From Pseudoalteromonas sp. A25 (GTDB taxonomy: Bacteria > Pseudomonadota > Gammaproteobacteria > Enterobacterales > Alteromonadaceae), in contig NZ_AP021846.1 in NCBI RefSeq assembly GCF_009176705.1, forward strand, positions 211,001-275,000: a stretch of 64,000 nucleotides of DNA, given 5' to 3'. Position 1 is the first letter of the stretch. Each line of letters starts with the position of its first letter. The notes under the pieces are model-generated. The model was not told the origin of the DNA. It ran no database searches and saw only the letters and a list, made by a program, of their open reading frames with translations. This document shows, piece by piece, positions 27,384-39,543 of this stretch. Position numbers and translations under genes: made by a program.

Positions 27384-28433
27384 ATGAAATTAATAGCAGT
27401 ATTAATGCTTGTGCTGACCTTTAATGTGTCGGCGAAGCGCTATTATAGCGAACAATTCAACGAGCAAGATTTAGGTAAAGCATTTGATACCCAACTACAT
27501 CAGCCATCCACTCACTGTCTCACTGGCACTGTTAAGTTTCATCAAGAAAGTGCTGGGCAACTGGATTACCTGCAGCATTTAAACGAAACTCAGATCAGGC
27601 GGCGTACGTTTGGTGAAGTGCATGGTGGTGTGAATTTGTTTATCGTGGCGGGCAGCGTGTCGACGTCTATTACTCACCGCAATGCAACAGATAATTTGAC
27701 CTTAACATCGCAACTACATCTCAACATGTCGCAAGGACACAGTACCTTAGAAAATCGTCATGTGCTTAAAGGTGCTGCGCACTGTGGCGACCAGTTTATT
27801 TATCAAGTGAACTTCGGACGGGACCTTTTTATCAACACTCGCTTGCACTTTCGCTCTGAAGCTGATTACAAGAAGTACGTGACAAAAATAAAAATTAGAT
27901 TGCTGTTTTTCAAAAAAACTAAAACCAAGGTCAAAGAGATAGAAAAATTTGCACAAAATGCGGTGCTGACTATTGATGCTAACTCGAGTGGCACTTTACC
28001 TCCTAGCCTCCAGCAAATACTTAATACCAACCCAATACACTGTCGAGGTGCGAATATTTCACCTTGTTTAAATACGTTACAAATGTTGGCTGATTACACA
28101 TTTGGTGGTCAGTTAAGTAATGACTTACAAGCCCTGCCAAAACTGCCACGTAGCATTGTGACTAAAAGTTACGAAGAGTCAGGGCATTTTGAAGTAAACA
28201 ATGATATATCAGTAGACACCCAACAATATGAACAGATTTGGCATGATATAGAACAGCGTTATGGCGCAGCAGTTCGACGTCAGCAGCGCGCTGAAGCATT
28301 TCTAGCTGTTGCCACAGAGCAGGAGCAACAGAATGCCCAAGCTGAGTATGAAGCTGCTTGGCAACAAGTAACTCAGCTACAAGCATTACGTAATGTCTGT
28401 CTTGCACAACCTTGGTTAGGGCAATGCTTGTAA
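27384..28433 (+). CDS. Divergent secreted paralogue 3 of the cysteine-pair family
   Basis: A 349-residue exported protein (signal peptide MKLIAVLMLVLTFNVSAK). Overall similarity to the genes at 23738 and 25840 is low, but the order of elements is kept: LGKAFDTQ near the start, CGDQFIYQVNFGRDLFINTRL (in two parts), and both cysteine pairs, C220/C228 (C-x3-N-x2-P-C) and C339/C348 (C-x3-P-x4-C), at matching positions. The basic segment YKKYVTKIKIRLLFFKKTK replaces the IGGYLSVD hairpin strand. ATG 27384 has AAAGGA at 27372-27377; an in-frame upstream GTG is poorer. It is the last gene of the cluster. Confidence 0.6.
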   Translation: MKLIAVLMLVLTFNVSAKRYYSEQFNEQDLGKAFDTQLHQPSTHCLTGTVKFHQESAGQLDYLQHLNETQIRRRTFGEVHGGVNLFIVAGSVSTSITHRNATDNLTLTSQLHLNMSQGHSTLENRHVLKGAAHCGDQFIYQVNFGRDLFINTRLHFRSEADYKKYVTKIKIRLLFFKKTKTKVKEIEKFAQNAVLTIDANSSGTLPPSLQQILNTNPIHCRGANISPCLNTLQMLADYTFGGQLSNDLQALPKLPRSIVTKSYEESGHFEVNNDISVDTQQYEQIWHDIEQRYGAAVRRQQRAEAFLAVATEQEQQNAQAEYEAAWQQVTQLQALRNVCLAQPWLGQCL

Positions 28434-28692
28434 TGTATAAAAAATGGCTAAACAGCGTGAGTTTTGTATTTTTGTTTAAAAAGTAATTCTAAGCAGGTAA
28501 TCAATGCGCAGCTCCATTTTCATTCATTGAGAGCAAGTTGACTGTATTGATTATTTATATTTTGTTGCTTTAATGAATGTATCTTGCTTTTGTTATCGGG
28601 TTTTATTCTTTTTGGCGGTTTTTTTATGCTTGATCTTACTTTGTGACCCATGTTACAACATAGCCAATCCATCAACAGGACAACTTTGCTCT
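28434..28692. other. Intergenic region before the leu leader
   Basis: AT-rich, with no supported gene. It contains the likely leu promoter near its 3' end. Confidence 0.55.
28630..28658 (+). promoter_or_regulatory. Candidate leu operon promoter
   Basis: TTGATC and TTACAA hexamers spaced by 17 bases lie 35 bases before the leader peptide; the -10 element is weak. Confidence 0.35.
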
Positions 28693-28761
28693 ATGAAAAA
28701 CATCACGCTTTTGTCACTACTGCTTAACCTCTTACTGATTAATTGTGTCAGTGGGGTGTAG
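28693..28761 (+). CDS. leuL: leu operon leader peptide
   Basis: A 22-codon frame, too short for ordinary gene calling, begins MKNITLLSLLLNLLLI and carries eight leucine codons using CTT, TTG, CTA, CTG, CTC and TTA. It stops 27 bases before a strong terminator that precedes leuA. Stalling at leucine codons when charged tRNA-Leu is scarce would favour an antiterminator, as in enteric leu attenuation. Confidence 0.85.
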   Translation: MKNITLLSLLLNLLLINCVSGV

Positions 28762-28787
28762 TGCGCGTAAATAGAGCTACTACTTTT

Positions 28788-28816
28788 AACCCCGCAGTTG
28801 CGGGGTTTTTTATTTT
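28788..28816 (+). terminator. leu attenuator terminator
   Basis: An 8-bp GC-rich stem (AACCCCGC / GCGGGGTT) with a 4-base loop and a following T-rich tract, between the leader peptide and leuA. Confidence 0.88.
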
Positions 28817-28835
28817 TGGGGATGAGGAATAAGTT

Positions 28836-31456
<2,621 letters not shown>

Positions 31457-31511
31457 CCTATTTTGACAGCAGCCTTCCGTCAGGCTGCTGTTTTAGCTGA
31501 GGATGTAGCAA

Positions 31512-32912
31512 GTGGCACAAACCTTATACGATAAAATATGGCAATCTCATGTGGTTGCCAAAATTAATGAACAAACCGATTTACTATACATTGATAGGCA
31601 CTTAGTACACGAAGTCACGTCACCGCAAGCGTTTTCTGGCTTGAGAGAAAAAAATCGCGCGGTTAGATGCCCCGAGAAAACCTTTGCGACGATGGATCAT
31701 AATGTTTCTACTAAAAGCCGCTCTTTGGATGCTGCCAGTGAGGTATCAAAAAATCAGCTAATGGCGCTTGCTAAGAATTGTGAAGAGTTTGGGATTGTGC
31801 TGTACGACTTAAACTCTATCAATCAAGGCATTGTACATGTAATGGGTCCTGAGCAAGGGATCACGTTACCGGGCACAACCATTGTATGCGGTGATAGCCA
31901 TACGTCGACCCATGGCGCATTTGGTGCGTTGGCGCATGGTATTGGAACCTCAGAAGTTGAGCATGTGTTGGCAACGCAAACATTGCAGCAAAAAAAAGCC
32001 AAATCACTAAAAATTCAAGTTAATGGCCTATTGCGTCCAACGGTGACGGCAAAAGATTTAATTATGGCGGTCATAGGTAAATTGGGCACCGCAGGTGGCA
32101 CCGGGTATGTGGCTGAGTTTTGTGGCTCAGCTATTGAGGCGTTGTCGATGGAAGCGCGTATGACCCTGTGTAATATGAGTATTGAAATGGGCGCAAAAGC
32201 GGGGCTTATCGCCCCAGATGAAACAACTTATGAATACATAAAAGGTCGACCTTTTGCACCAAAAGGGGATGACTTTGAAGCAGCCGTTGCCTATTGGCGA
32301 ACACTGTGCACAGACGAAGGTGCTCAGTTTGATTATGTGGTTGAGCTAGATGCCGAAGATATCCAGCCACAAGTGACCTGGGGCACGAGCCCTGAGCAAG
32401 TGATCGGCATTGATGAGCTGGTACCAGACCCTGACCAAGAGCCAAATCTTATCAAAGCACAAGCTATTCGCAGTGCATTGCAATACATGGGCTTGCAGGC
32501 AGGGCAAAAGTTGTCAGATGCCAAGGTGGATACCGTATTTATAGGCTCGTGTACCAACAGTCGTATTGAGGACTTACGTGCCGCTGCTGATATTGTTAAA
32601 GGTAAGCAAGTGGCCAAAGGCGTTGAAGCTTTAATCGTGCCGGGCTCAGGTCTTGTAAAGCAACAAGCCGAACAAGAAGGGCTGGCTGACATTTTTAAAG
32701 CCGCTGGCTTTGAATGGCGTGAGCCGGGCTGTTCGATGTGCTTAGCAATGAATGATGATCGTTTAGGTGCGGGTAAGCGCTGTGCTTCAACGTCGAATCG
32801 TAATTTTGAAGGTCGTCAGGGGCGTGGTGGTCGCACTCATCTTGTTAGCCCCGCGATGGCGGCAGCAGCAGCAATTGCAGGTCACTTTACTGATATTCGA
32901 GGAGAAGCCTAA
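31512..32912 (+). CDS. leuC: 3-isopropylmalate dehydratase large subunit
   Basis: An aconitase-superfamily subunit carrying the 4Fe-4S cluster that isomerises 2- to 3-isopropylmalate with LeuD. Conserved features include [19 protein letters not shown], the cluster cysteine in GSCTNSR and the CSMC pair further on. The start is GTG at 31512 after GAGGATG. The 466-residue length is standard. The stop overlaps the leuD start by one base (TAATG). Confidence 0.95.
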   Translation: MAQTLYDKIWQSHVVAKINEQTDLLYIDRHLVHEVTSPQAFSGLREKNRAVRCPEKTFATMDHNVSTKSRSLDAASEVSKNQLMALAKNCEEFGIVLYDLNSINQGIVHVMGPEQGITLPGTTIVCGDSHTSTHGAFGALAHGIGTSEVEHVLATQTLQQKKAKSLKIQVNGLLRPTVTAKDLIMAVIGKLGTAGGTGYVAEFCGSAIEALSMEARMTLCNMSIEMGAKAGLIAPDETTYEYIKGRPFAPKGDDFEAAVAYWRTLCTDEGAQFDYVVELDAEDIQPQVTWGTSPEQVIGIDELVPDPDQEPNLIKAQAIRSALQYMGLQAGQKLSDAKVDTVFIGSCTNSRIEDLRAAADIVKGKQVAKGVEALIVPGSGLVKQQAEQEGLADIFKAAGFEWREPGCSMCLAMNDDRLGAGKRCASTSNRNFEGRQGRGGRTHLVSPAMAAAAAIAGHFTDIRGEA

Positions 32913-33511
32913 TGAGTTGTTATCATCAAGGGCTGTTGGCACCATTAGATAAAAACAATGTGGATACCGACCAGATCATCCCCAAACAATTTTTGACATC
33001 AACAAGTCGAGACGGATTTGATAAAGCGCTATTTTATGATTGGCGCTATCTTGAAGATGGTTCACAAAACCCAGATTTTGTGCTCAATGATGCATGCTAC
33101 CAAGGTGCGTCGATATTATTGACACGTGATAATTTTGGCTGTGGCTCTTCCCGTGAGCATGCGCCTTGGGCACTGAAGCAGTATGGCTTTAGTGTTATTT
33201 TGGCACAGAGCTTTGCTGATATCTTTTTTAACAACTGTGGCAATAACCAAATGCTGTGCATTGCGTTGTCAGCAGAGGTGCTCGAGCAGCTATTTCAATT
33301 GACACAGCAGCATAACGATATTCAAATTGAAGTAGACTTGGCCAATCAGCAACTAAAAAGTCAGTATTTTGATGCCATTGACTTTGATGTACGTGCTGAT
33401 ATCAAAGCACGCTTGCTCAGTGGTTTAGATTTTATTGGCGAGACAGAGCAGTTAAACGATAAGATCAATGCCTTTGAGCAGCAGTTAGCGTCTCAAAGAC
33501 CATGGCAATAG
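32912..33511 (+). CDS. leuD: 3-isopropylmalate dehydratase small subunit
   Basis: The small swivelling subunit of isopropylmalate isomerase. NVDTDQIIPKQFL, GCGSSREHAPWAL and the FFNNCGNNQML segment are diagnostic. It has 199 residues, is coupled to leuC and is the last gene of the leu operon. Confidence 0.95.
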   Translation: MSCYHQGLLAPLDKNNVDTDQIIPKQFLTSTSRDGFDKALFYDWRYLEDGSQNPDFVLNDACYQGASILLTRDNFGCGSSREHAPWALKQYGFSVILAQSFADIFFNNCGNNQMLCIALSAEVLEQLFQLTQQHNDIQIEVDLANQQLKSQYFDAIDFDVRADIKARLLSGLDFIGETEQLNDKINAFEQQLASQRPWQ

Positions 33512-33579
33512 TCTCGGGCATACTCTAGCCTAGTCAATTGCTTTGGCTTTAGGTCTGTTGAGCCTAATTAATTGCAACC

Positions 33580-33610
33580 AACCAAAGGGTCGATTACCCT
33601 TTGGTTTTTT
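33580..33610 (+). terminator. leuABCD terminator
   Basis: An 11-bp perfect stem (AACCAAAGGGT / ACCCTTTGGTT), a 5-base loop and a T run, about 70 bases after leuD. Confidence 0.88.
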
Positions 33611-33637
33611 GTATCTGGCTTTTTTGGGATCTCGTCT

Positions 33638-34231
33638 ATGAAATTCACCGCATTAAGCGTTTTGGCGCTTTCTAGTTCGCTCGCGTTGGCACGTCCAGCG
33701 CCTTTGGTTTCCATTCCAACACATGATGCATTTTTTAAGCACATTGCTGCACACTGTGGTAAAGCTTTTGAAGGAGAAGTTGTTGTTGATAATGCGCAAG
33801 GTCCTAGTTCATTTGCAGGTAAAAAGCTCATAATGCATGTTCGTCGTTGTGATGAGCGCCAACTTCAGGTTCCTTTTCATGTTGGTGATGATGCTTCACG
33901 GACTTGGATAATTACAAAAACAGGGAGCGGCTTAAGTTTAAAGCATGATCATCGCCACGAAGATGGTACTGATGATGCATCAACCATGTATGGCGGTCAT
34001 ACCGTGGATGCTGGCTTTGACAATGTGCAGTCATTTCCTGCTGATCAATATTCCAAAGAGCTTTTTGTGCGTCAGGGGATCCCGCAGTCAATGGGTAACA
34101 CTTGGCAAATGTTTATCTACGATGAGTCGTTTAGCTATCGGATGGTACGAGAAGGCAGAGAGTTTCGTGTCGACTTTGATCTTACACAACCTATCAAACC
34201 CCCTGCCGCGCCTTGGGGCTACAAAGATTAG
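33638..34231 (+). CDS. Secreted protein of unknown function
   Basis: A 197-residue protein with signal peptide MKFTALSVLALSSSLALA. ATG 33638 is chosen because earlier in-frame starts fall within the leu terminator. The mature part has a conserved-looking core with MHVRRCDERQL and an His/Asp-rich stretch (LKHDHRHEDGTDD) that might bind a metal, then YGGHTVDAGF. Family not recognised; it is probably periplasmic. Confidence 0.6.
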   Translation: MKFTALSVLALSSSLALARPAPLVSIPTHDAFFKHIAAHCGKAFEGEVVVDNAQGPSSFAGKKLIMHVRRCDERQLQVPFHVGDDASRTWIITKTGSGLSLKHDHRHEDGTDDASTMYGGHTVDAGFDNVQSFPADQYSKELFVRQGIPQSMGNTWQMFIYDESFSYRMVREGREFRVDFDLTQPIKPPAAPWGYKD

Positions 34232-34345
34232 CTTGTTATTTTGAGTGAAACTTGCAGGTAAAGTTCGCGCTAATGTATATAGCTGTCTATTTTTAATAGG
34301 TTACTAAAACGCCGATATTAATCGGTACTTGAAAAAGGAACCATT

Positions 34346-34762
34346 ATGGCGATAACAGCGCGACAAAAAAAACTGGTACAACAAAGTTTTGCTAAAGTTG
34401 AGCCAATTGCAGAGCAAGCGGCTGAAATTTTTTACACCACGTTATTTGAATATGACCCCTCATTAAAACCATTATTTAAAAATAGTATTAAGAGCCAAGG
34501 ACAAAAGTTAATGGCTACATTAAAACTGGCGGTTGCGGGGTTAGACGATTTAGATAAATTAGTGCCAGTTTTGCAAAATCTCGCCGAGCGTCATGTGGGA
34601 TATGGCGTAAAGGCAAAAGATTTTACCCCTGTGGGGAATGCGCTACTACATACGTTAAAAGTGGGTTTGGGCGAGCAGTGGAACGCTGAATTGCGCCAAG
34701 CTTGGGTCGACACGATTCATATTGTAGCTGATGTAATGAAAGCACATGCATTTTCAAAGTAA
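34346..34762 (+). CDS. Single-domain globin
   Basis: A 138-residue haem protein. The helical pattern and the proximal histidine in ERHVGYGV are those of bacterial single-domain globins related to flavohaemoglobin; no reductase domain follows. The role could be oxygen or nitric oxide handling, but the sequence alone does not decide. An AAAAAGGAACC ribosome site precedes ATG 34346. Confidence 0.83.
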   Translation: MAITARQKKLVQQSFAKVEPIAEQAAEIFYTTLFEYDPSLKPLFKNSIKSQGQKLMATLKLAVAGLDDLDKLVPVLQNLAERHVGYGVKAKDFTPVGNALLHTLKVGLGEQWNAELRQAWVDTIHIVADVMKAHAFSK

Positions 34763-34787
34763 GTGCGTTAGATAAAGTTTTGCGTGA

Positions 34788-35168
34788 TTACTTGTTCACG
34801 CACTTAACCTCGACATGTAAATCACTTTGATAAGGTCTGGGTGTTGAAGGCAGCCTATCAAAATGCTGTATGCCTTTGAGTATGGTCAGCTGTGGATTTC
34901 TTCCTTGGCATAACTTTGCGCTATGGCGCAGTAAAAACACACTTTGTTGCAAAAAATGCTCGTAGCTATCAGATTTTACCTGTAATAAGTAGTGCCCGTT
35001 ATTATACTTAGTTTGTTCGTAATGCACTTTGTGATCAAAGTCGTAGAGTTTCTCGGGCGTGATATCTTTGGCTAAGGCACTGGTGCCAGCCGTGAGTGTG
35101 ATAATCATTAAAAACTGCTTTAGAGTCATAGTGAAGGCCGCCAGCTTATCTTGATATACTCTGTGCAT
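34788..35168 (-). CDS. Small exported protein of unknown function
   Basis: About 126 residues. ATG 35168 has a GGAG ribosome site; a later ATG at 35129 would give the more typical signal peptide MTLKQFLMIITLTAGTSALA. The mature part has two cysteines (KLCQG, VKCVNK) that may pair. Family not recognised. The stop is convergent with the globin gene across 25 bases. Confidence 0.5.
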   Translation of the reverse strand: MHRVYQDKLAAFTMTLKQFLMIITLTAGTSALAKDITPEKLYDFDHKVHYEQTKYNNGHYLLQVKSDSYEHFLQQSVFLLRHSAKLCQGRNPQLTILKGIQHFDRLPSTPRPYQSDLHVEVKCVNK

Positions 35169-35231
35169 ATAAACTCCATAACAGCAAAAATTACTTGTTG
35201 CTGTTAAGTGTAACATAGTGGAGACGTTTAC

Positions 35232-35684
35232 TTGTTAAATCATCTTAAAAAGCTATTACAAAATAACACCCCTAGAGCTGTTGGACATGAGGGGTTAGAT
35301 TTCAATACAGCGCTTGCAGCTTTGCTCGTTGAGGTGATGCGTGCTGATGGAAAGCTCTTAGAGAGTGAGTTTGATAAAATCGCTCAAATTCTTACACAGC
35401 GCTGTCAGCTAACGACTGAACAAACGTCTGCACTTATTAACAAAGCGCAAAAGCAAGTTGAACAGGCTATTGACCTTTTTGCATTTGTAAAACAAATTAA
35501 TCGACACACCAGCGATATTGAACGCATTGAGATTATTGAGTTACTTTGGCACGTTGCGTTTGCGGATGGTCACTTAGATAGCCATGAAGATCATATAATT
35601 CGCAAAATATCTGGGTTGCTCTATGTTGCTCACCCCGATTTTATAAGCGCGAAGCTTGCTGCACAAGAGCGAGCTTCTGGTTGA
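35232..35684 (+). CDS. TerB-like tellurite-resistance family protein
   Basis: A 150-residue helical protein with TerB features: two acidic metal-binding-type helices (MRADGKLLESEFDKI and FADGHLDSHEDHII), typical of the family. The start is TTG at 35232 after GTGGAGAC. No other ter genes are nearby, so a role in tellurite resistance is not implied. Confidence 0.75.
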   Translation: MLNHLKKLLQNNTPRAVGHEGLDFNTALAALLVEVMRADGKLLESEFDKIAQILTQRCQLTTEQTSALINKAQKQVEQAIDLFAFVKQINRHTSDIERIEIIELLWHVAFADGHLDSHEDHIIRKISGLLYVAHPDFISAKLAAQERASG

Positions 35685-35703
35685 GGCTTGCTTGTTTAAA
35701 GTT

Positions 35704-35727
35704 ACAGCCCGCTTGTGAGGGCTGTTT
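35704..35727 (+). terminator. Probable terminator of the TerB-like gene
   Basis: A 7-bp stem (ACAGCCC / GGGCTGT) with an 8-base loop and a short T run. Confidence 0.45.
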
Positions 35728-35770
35728 AGTCACTAAACTCTATGCTCTTTCTTGCCAAAAGCCACACGCG

Positions 35771-37156
35771 CTAGATAACGCGTGAAAAACGAGAGGTTTT
35801 TAGCTGTTGTTGTAAATACTCATCAAAGCACATACATATGATGCGGATAAATAAGTTACCTCGGCTCGTTACTGCTATTTTATGGTCGCTTATTTCAACC
35901 AAGCCATCTTGTACTAGGGGGCTGAGTGCTTCAAGCGCCTGTACAAAATGGGTCTTGAACTCGATTTGATAGCGTCTTTCAAAAGCCGTCATGTCCAACT
36001 CAAAGTGACAGATCAGCTGTTTAATTATGTCTGCACGTAACTGATCTTCATCAGTTAGTTGCATGCCTTTGCTAATCGCAAAGCCAGTTTGGTTTATTGC
36101 ATCATAATAGCTTCGTAAGTCTTTTTCGTTTTGCAAAATCGCGTTACCGATTTGTGAGATAGATGAGACGCCCAGGCCCAGTAAATCGCAGTCGCCGTGT
36201 GTTGTATACCCTTGGAAATTACGATGCAACTGACCATGTTGTTGCGCTATGGCTAATTCTTCTTGTTTTTTGGCAAAGTGGTCCATACCAATAAACTGAT
36301 ACCCAGCTTGGCTCATTTGCTGCAACGTATTTTTAAACATAGTCAGCTTTTGCTGTGGGCTGGGCATGTCAGCTTCTTTGAGTTTACGCTGCGCTGCAAA
36401 CTTGTCCGGCAGGTGAGCGTAGTTGAAGACCGACACTCTATCTGGGCTTAGCGCAATAAGTTGGTCAATGCTTTGGGCAAAGCTGTCTGGTGTTTGGTGT
36501 GGCAGGCCATAAATCATGTCGGCATTGATTGATTTAAACCCCAAATCCCGTGCATGTTGAAGTAGAGCAATGACATCACTCATATGCTGTGGGCGGTTCA
36601 CCGCTTCTTGTACTTGGTCATTGAAATCTTGAATCCCAAACGACACTCGATTGAAACCTAATACTTTTAGGTGTGCCAGCATATTACTCGCTAAGGACCT
36701 TGGGTCTACTTCAATACTGCGTTGGGCTTGATGATTAAATTTAAAGTATCGCTCTAGCATTGTGATCAGGCGTGTCATTTGCTCGGTGGTTAGAAATGTA
36801 GGGGTTCCACCTCCTAAATGAAGTTGTTCAACTGTGTAGTGTTTGAATAAGGGAGCTTGAGCTTGTATCTCACGTTCTAAGTTATCTAAATAAGTATCTG
36901 CTTTATGTTGATGACGAGTAACTATTTTATTGCAGCCACAGTAATAGCAAAGCTGATGACAAAATGGAATATGCACATAGAGTGATAGTACATGACTATT
37001 TGATGCGCTAATTGCTGAGCGCAAAGTATTATCATCATACCCTGGCGCTAACGATAATGCGGTCGGGTAAGACGTATATCTTGGGCCAGAGACATTGTAT
37101 TTTTTAATTAGGGACTCATCCCATGTAGGTAAATTAATCACGATACGCACTCGCAC
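35771..37156 (-). CDS. hemN: Oxygen-independent coproporphyrinogen III oxidase
   Basis: A radical-SAM enzyme that converts coproporphyrinogen III to protoporphyrinogen IX without oxygen. The cluster motif CHQLCYYCGC gives C-x3-C-x2-C-x-C, and the N-terminal YNVSGPRYTSYPTA and the GGGTPTFL glycine motif match HemN rather than the HemW family. The 461-residue length is normal. The start is a GTG with no clear ribosome site. A possible FNR box lies about 60 bases upstream. Confidence 0.93.
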   Translation of the reverse strand: MRVRIVINLPTWDESLIKKYNVSGPRYTSYPTALSLAPGYDDNTLRSAISASNSHVLSLYVHIPFCHQLCYYCGCNKIVTRHQHKADTYLDNLEREIQAQAPLFKHYTVEQLHLGGGTPTFLTTEQMTRLITMLERYFKFNHQAQRSIEVDPRSLASNMLAHLKVLGFNRVSFGIQDFNDQVQEAVNRPQHMSDVIALLQHARDLGFKSINADMIYGLPHQTPDSFAQSIDQLIALSPDRVSVFNYAHLPDKFAAQRKLKEADMPSPQQKLTMFKNTLQQMSQAGYQFIGMDHFAKKQEELAIAQQHGQLHRNFQGYTTHGDCDLLGLGVSSISQIGNAILQNEKDLRSYYDAINQTGFAISKGMQLTDEDQLRADIIKQLICHFELDMTAFERRYQIEFKTHFVQALEALSPLVQDGLVEISDHKIAVTSRGNLFIRIICMCFDEYLQQQLKTSRFSRVI

Positions 37157-37210
37157 TGTTTGCTTATAATATGGATAGCATGAGTGTACCGAGTATCACT
37201 AAGTCAGGTA

Positions 37211-37224
37211 TTGATCTGGGGCAA
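37211..37224 (-). promoter_or_regulatory. Possible FNR/Anr box upstream of hemN
   Basis: On the minus strand, TTGCCCCAGATCAA matches 8 of 10 informative positions of TTGATNNNNATCAA. It lies about 50 bases from a TATTAT-like -10, a class I activator spacing. Anaerobic control of hemN is common in related bacteria. Confidence 0.35.
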
Positions 37225-37252
37225 AAAGAAGTGAGCCGCATAGTTGCGGCTC
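37225..37252 (-). terminator. Terminator of the chemoreceptor gene
   Basis: An 8-bp stem (GAGCCGCA / TGCGGCTC) with a 4-base loop, followed on the minus strand by a T-rich stretch, directly after the chemoreceptor stop. Confidence 0.75.
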
Positions 37253-37260
37253 ATACATTG

Positions 37261-39291
37261 TTAGAGTTTAAATTGATTCACCGTGCCGTTTAAGGCTTTG
37301 GCCAAATCGTTTAAGTCGCGCGCTTCACTGGCTAGCGTTTGAGCATGGTGGGCTGTGCTATTGACCAAGTCATTGATGGTGTTAAGGCTATTGTTAATAT
37401 CTTCAGCAACCACCGTTTGCTCTTCGGTAGATGTGGCAATTTGATGGCTCTGGTCTTGCACAGTTACTACTGATTCTGCAATTTCTTTTAGAGAGTCTAA
37501 TACGCCCTGAGTTTGCTCGACGGTGCTTTGTGCTTGATCTTGTCCTTGTTGCATCATGGTTGATGCCTGCTGCGCAATTTGCTGCAGGCGAGAGATCATA
37601 TTGCGAATATCATCGGTTGATTCTTGTGTTCTACTTGCCAAAGAGCGAACTTCATCTGCAACCACTGCAAAACCCCTGCCTTGTTCACCAGCACGCGCAG
37701 CTTCAATTGCGGCATTTAATGCCAGAAGGTTGGTCTGCTCGGCAATACCGTTGATCACGTCGATCACGGCACCAATGTTACTGGTTTCTTGCTCAAGACC
37801 AGACACCACTTTAGCTGCCTCTCCAATGTGTGCTGAAAGCTCAACCATAACTTGCTGCGCTTGATTCGAACGAGCTGCACCATCTTGTGTCATTCGCTGA
37901 ACGGTTTCAGCTGCTTGGTTTGTTTCTTGCGCGTTACGAGATATCTCGGTCACCGTTGCGGCCATTTCGGTTACGGCGGCACTCACGCTGTCTACTTGCT
38001 CTTTTTCTTGCTGAATTTCATGGTTAGTGTTGGCTGACACTTCACTTAATTGCGCCGACGCATTACCTAATTGTGAAGCCTGCGCCGCAGTATCGAGCAT
38101 CATTGCACGTAGCTTATCAATGAAAGTGTTCATATGATGCGCTAACTGACCCACTTCGTCTTGGCTTTTGATGTCTATGCGCTGAGTTAAGTCGCCATCA
38201 CCCGATGCTATATCGCGCATGATATAGGTTAGCTTAGTGATGGGTTTTGCAATCATATGTGTTGCCCACCAAATCATGGCAACAACGATAGCAAGAATTA
38301 CGATAACGGAGGTGATAGTGGTCATCACGGCTTGCTCGACAGGCTCTTCAATTAGGCTTACTGGGATCAAAATACCCACATGCCAATCTAGAATCGGTGT
38401 ATCTAGCTTAACGCTATTGAAAACAACGTAGTAGTCTCTACCCTTAAGGGTGACTTTGGCAGTGCCTGATTGATTACTCTTGATTTTTTTATTGAGCGCG
38501 CTAAACCCTTGGGTATTTGCAAAGCGGCTTTCTAATGCCTCTAAACCTTCTTTACCATTTGGACCTTCATCAGTGATTGAAAGGTCATGGCCAGTCTGCT
38601 TGGATAGGTGAACAACCTTTAAATCACTATCGAGTAAAAAACCATAGCCTTGTCCGTTAAAGCGGATATCTTCAACCATTGCACTAATGCGGTTAATTTG
38701 TAAGTCAACGCCACCAATACCGACTAATTCCCCACGGCTATTGCGAACGGGTTGTTGAACGACGGCAGACACGGCACCGGTATTAATATCAACGGTAGGC
38801 GTTCCGACATACAAACCGTTTTTACTCAGGGCGTTTTGCCACCAACTACGCTTATAGGCATAGTAAGGATTACCATCGGCAAATTTTGAAGTACGTTCGT
38901 TTTCTTTAAAGTACTCACCGGTTTTAGCGGAGCCAAAAAATGCGGATAATACATTCTCGTCATTGCTGCTAATGCGGATGAAATCTTTGTTGATATTGTC
39001 ATAACCGTCTAAGGCAGATAGGTTGCTTTCTCTAGTATCGTAACGCTCAAAGAATTCAATCATATGCGGGCTGGTAATAAAGGATTTTACCAATTTGCCA
39101 TACTGAGCAAAAAACGATTCCATAGAGAGCTTTTCGCTCAGGATGTAGCTTTGAGCTTCTCTTTCGACACCTTGCCTTGAAAGTGTGGCAATGTGATTGA
39201 CAAAGTAGCTAGACGCAATGATCAGTAGCACAGAGATTGTGCCACCAATAAGTAGGAGGATCTTCTTTCTAAGCGATAAATTTTCAAGCAT
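37261..39291 (-). CDS. Methyl-accepting chemotaxis protein with dCache sensor
   Basis: A 676-residue inner-membrane chemoreceptor: transmembrane helix near residues 10-30, a large periplasmic dCache-type sensor (about 35-300, with [19 protein letters not shown]), a second helix (about 320-340), HAMP, and a long cytoplasmic helical signalling domain whose tip contains [19 protein letters not shown]. No CheR-binding pentapeptide is seen at the C-terminus. The ligand is unknown; dCache receptors often sense amino acids. Confidence 0.9.
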   Translation of the reverse strand: MLENLSLRKKILLLIGGTISVLLIIASSYFVNHIATLSRQGVEREAQSYILSEKLSMESFFAQYGKLVKSFITSPHMIEFFERYDTRESNLSALDGYDNINKDFIRISSNDENVLSAFFGSAKTGEYFKENERTSKFADGNPYYAYKRSWWQNALSKNGLYVGTPTVDINTGAVSAVVQQPVRNSRGELVGIGGVDLQINRISAMVEDIRFNGQGYGFLLDSDLKVVHLSKQTGHDLSITDEGPNGKEGLEALESRFANTQGFSALNKKIKSNQSGTAKVTLKGRDYYVVFNSVKLDTPILDWHVGILIPVSLIEEPVEQAVMTTITSVIVILAIVVAMIWWATHMIAKPITKLTYIMRDIASGDGDLTQRIDIKSQDEVGQLAHHMNTFIDKLRAMMLDTAAQASQLGNASAQLSEVSANTNHEIQQEKEQVDSVSAAVTEMAATVTEISRNAQETNQAAETVQRMTQDGAARSNQAQQVMVELSAHIGEAAKVVSGLEQETSNIGAVIDVINGIAEQTNLLALNAAIEAARAGEQGRGFAVVADEVRSLASRTQESTDDIRNMISRLQQIAQQASTMMQQGQDQAQSTVEQTQGVLDSLKEIAESVVTVQDQSHQIATSTEEQTVVAEDINNSLNTINDLVNSTAHHAQTLASEARDLNDLAKALNGTVNQFKL

Positions 39292-39483
39292 GATCTATTC
39301 TTTTTCTTGGTAATGCGTAAACCCTAATAAAACCATATCTATAACAGCTTTGCTACCGTTTGCGCCAAGCGATGTTAAACAAGTATGGTAGAAAATGGGG
39401 TATTTTTCACGCTAGCCGCCCATAAGTCGTAGATAAAAGTGTAGTTACCAGCCAAAGGTATGGATCAGCAGCGAAATATAAGC

Positions 39484-39509
39484 ACAAAAAAACGCCCAAC
39501 GAGGGGCGC
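39484..39509 (-). terminator. pckA terminator
   Basis: A 5-bp GC stem (CGCCC / GGGCG) with a 6-base loop, followed on the minus strand by a long T run, about 35 bases past the pckA stop. Confidence 0.75.
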
Positions 39510-39543
39510 TTTTGATAAAGGAATTTGTGCTTAGTGGCTGTAT

